The position numbers and the translations under genes were made by a program. From NCBI GenBank assembly GCA_030597505.1, contig JAUVRS010000030.1:1-14681 (forward strand): a stretch of DNA of 14,681 bases, given 5' to 3'. Below, one piece after another: positions 13,633-14,681 of this stretch (position 1 is its first letter; each line of letters opens with the position of its first letter). The notes under the pieces are model-generated. The model was not told the origin of the DNA. It made no database searches and was given only the letters and a program-made list of their open reading frames with translations. This stretch comes from Desulfobacteraceae bacterium (GTDB lineage Bacteria > Desulfobacterota > DSM-4660 > Desulfatiglandales > Desulfatiglandaceae).

Positions 13633-14439
13633 TTAAAGATCTCGCAAAATCTGTGTTTTCTCTTCTATGGCATAAAGGGCGGCACCCAGGGCACCGGTCA
13701 ACTGGGGGTATTCAGGCACAAGAATGTCGTGTTTGGTAATCTCTTCGACCATCTTCACCAGATACGGGTTATGCGCCACGACCCCCCCCGTCATAACCAC
13801 CCTGTCCGTAAGTGTGTCCATCTCAAGCACCCTTTTTATAACCGAAAGAAAGAGCCCCTTGACAATATCCGGGATTTTCTTCCCTTGTCGAATTTTTTCC
13901 AACACCTCTGTTGCCGAGAAAACCGTACAATAGCTCCCCAATTCAACCGTTTCCCTGGATGCCTTTGCCAGGGAATCCATCTCCTCCAAGGCCATATCCA
14001 GGCGTACGGACATTTCTTCCAGAAAGGCGCCTGTACCGGCTGCACATTTCCGGTTCATTTTGAAACTGGTGCGTCTTCCCCGGTCATCTGTCTTGATTAT
14101 CTTGTTATCTTGTCCCCCGATATCGATGATGGTCATGGCAATGGGGTAATAATAAAAACAGCCTTTGGCATGGCAACTGATCTCTGTCTTTACACCCTGG
14201 CTAAAGGGGACGTTTTTTCTGCCGTAGCCTGTTGAAATACATTGCGCCATGTCTTTCCGTGAGGCAGTGGCCATCACGAGGGCAGACTTTAGTGACAGCT
14301 CTGCCGTGTGGGCAAAATCGGTCCCTGATTTCCTGATGTCATACCCGATCAGTTCTTTTTTGGCGTTTAAAAGCGCCACCTTTGTGCGGGAGGCCCCCAC
14401 ATCAACGCCAGCAAAGATAGATCCAGCTTTAATACCCAT
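13633..14439 (-). CDS. 2-hydroxyacyl-CoA dehydratase/benzoyl-CoA reductase activator ATPase
   Basis: A 268-residue member of the BadF/BadG/BcrA/BcrD family (HgdC-type activator). The homodimer carries one [4Fe-4S] cluster and uses ATP to push a low-potential electron into its dehydratase or reductase partner. The ASKHA-fold motifs are GVDVGASRTKVAL (phosphate-1, residues 11-23), STGYGRKNV (69-77), DIGGQDNKII (106-115) and MTGGV near the end. The cluster cysteines are Cys132 in NRKCAAGTGAF and Cys171 in SYCTVFSATEV; their spacing of 39 equals that of Cys127/Cys166 in HgdC of Acidaminococcus. The frame extends to a TTG at 14481, but the ATG at 14439 has AAGGTG eight bases upstream and the conserved domain begins right after it. 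The enzyme subunit gene ends 93 bases upstream. The length suits a stand-alone activator; I cannot tell the dehydratase type from the benzoyl-CoA reductase type. Confidence 0.92.
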   Translation of the reverse strand: MGIKAGSIFAGVDVGASRTKVALLNAKKELIGYDIRKSGTDFAHTAELSLKSALVMATASRKDMAQCISTGYGRKNVPFSQGVKTEISCHAKGCFYYYPIAMTIIDIGGQDNKIIKTDDRGRRTSFKMNRKCAAGTGAFLEEMSVRLDMALEEMDSLAKASRETVELGSYCTVFSATEVLEKIRQGKKIPDIVKGLFLSVIKRVLEMDTLTDRVVMTGGVVAHNPYLVKMVEEITKHDILVPEYPQLTGALGAALYAIEEKTQILRDL

Positions 14440-14447
14440 TATACAGG

Positions 14448-14453
14448 CACCTT
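14448..14453 (-). promoter_or_regulatory. Shine-Dalgarno site deciding the activator start
   Basis: AAGGTG in - strand sense, 8 bases before the ATG at 14439. The alternative TTG at 14481 has no such site, which favours the shorter protein. Confidence 0.55.
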
Positions 14454-14532
14454 CACACCTGAGGTCTGTGGCCCGGGGCAAAACCGAATAACTCCTGTGG
14501 TCGATGCCTTTGTCATTGTGCCTTTGGTTTTT

Positions 14533-14681
14533 CTATTCCTCTTCCAGCTGCTCAATAAAGGCCTCTATGTTGGTCTTTGTCTGTTCCTCGGAATAACACC
14601 TCAAGTCATTCAGGTCGCCATTTATGGTGAGCACCGGTACGCCCAGCCGTCGCCCCAGCCTCTCCGGCATGCCATAGCGGC
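14533..14681 (-). CDS. 2-hydroxyacyl-CoA dehydratase/benzoyl-CoA reductase-like subunit, C-terminal end
   Basis: The last 48 codons of a gene that enters from the right edge. The sequence runs RYGMPERLGRRLGVPVL, then TINGDLNDLRCYSEEQTKT, and ends NIEAFIEQLEEE. The pattern of a predicted strand (PVLTINGD), a D-L-R-C-Y-S loop and a final EEQTKT..IEAFIE helix is the standard C-terminus of the HgdB/FldB/FldC/BcrB/BcrC family, whose subunits bind [4Fe-4S] clusters and the acyl-CoA. The activator gene follows directly, as in known dehydratase and reductase operons. The part holding most cluster ligands is outside the window, so the subunit type cannot be fixed. Confidence 0.8.
   Translation of the reverse strand, partial: RYGMPERLGRRLGVPVLTINGDLNDLRCYSEEQTKTNIEAFIEQLEEE

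Noticed and set aside
13729..14235. 168-codon + strand ORF opposite the activator gene
   Set aside because: Antisense shadow; the - strand frame has every activator motif, including both cluster cysteines.

Overview
The window looks like chromosomal DNA from an anaerobic bacterium of the Desulfobacterota (sulfate-reducer type, in the vicinity of Desulfobacterales). I infer this from the oxygen-sensitive 2-hydroxyacyl-CoA dehydratase/benzoyl-CoA reductase-type genes at the right end, the CoA-thioester genes around them, and the style of the thiolase, alpha/beta hydrolase and DUF6868-like proteins. No rRNA, tRNA, CRISPR array, transposase or integrase was found. Gene density is ordinary and codon use looks even throughout, so nothing marks the window as a recent island.

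Left part (1-2681, + strand): the 3' part of an alpha/beta hydrolase gene, a short diiron protein related to alternative oxidase (AOX/PTOX), and an MFS transporter. On the - strand follow a tiny two-helix membrane protein (DUF6868-like), whose gene overlaps the MFS gene tail to tail, and an SH3-domain lipoprotein. A 453-base gap with a promoter and terminator-like leader precedes yhbY, which encodes a ribosome-assembly RNA-binding protein. After it come a possible 36-residue small ORF and a crotonase-fold enzyme that lacks one of the two usual hydratase glutamates.

Middle part (5779-10616): a PiT-family phosphate transporter with a C-terminal PhoU-like domain and sfsA form a + strand pair. 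Facing them on the - strand is an unrelated Na+/phosphate cotransporter (NptA type), also with a PhoU-like tail. Two phosphate carriers of different folds, each with a built-in PhoU-like domain, therefore sit around sfsA. A 29-base imperfect inverted repeat brackets the PiT-sfsA pair.

Right part (10656-14681, - strand): a catabolic cluster read from right to left. It holds the C-terminal end of a 2-hydroxyacyl-CoA dehydratase/benzoyl-CoA reductase-like subunit (continuing off the window), its [4Fe-4S] ATPase activator, an acyl-CoA ligase and a thiolase-family enzyme, and it ends at a strong intrinsic terminator. The set suggests activation of a carboxylic acid to its CoA ester, a radical-type dehydration or reduction, and thiolytic cleavage. 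The substrate cannot be read from the sequence.

No wholly new system is evident. The points most worth checking are the AOX-like protein in an anaerobe-like setting, the paired PhoU-tailed phosphate transporters with their bracketing repeat, the structured leader before yhbY, and the acyl-CoA cluster.
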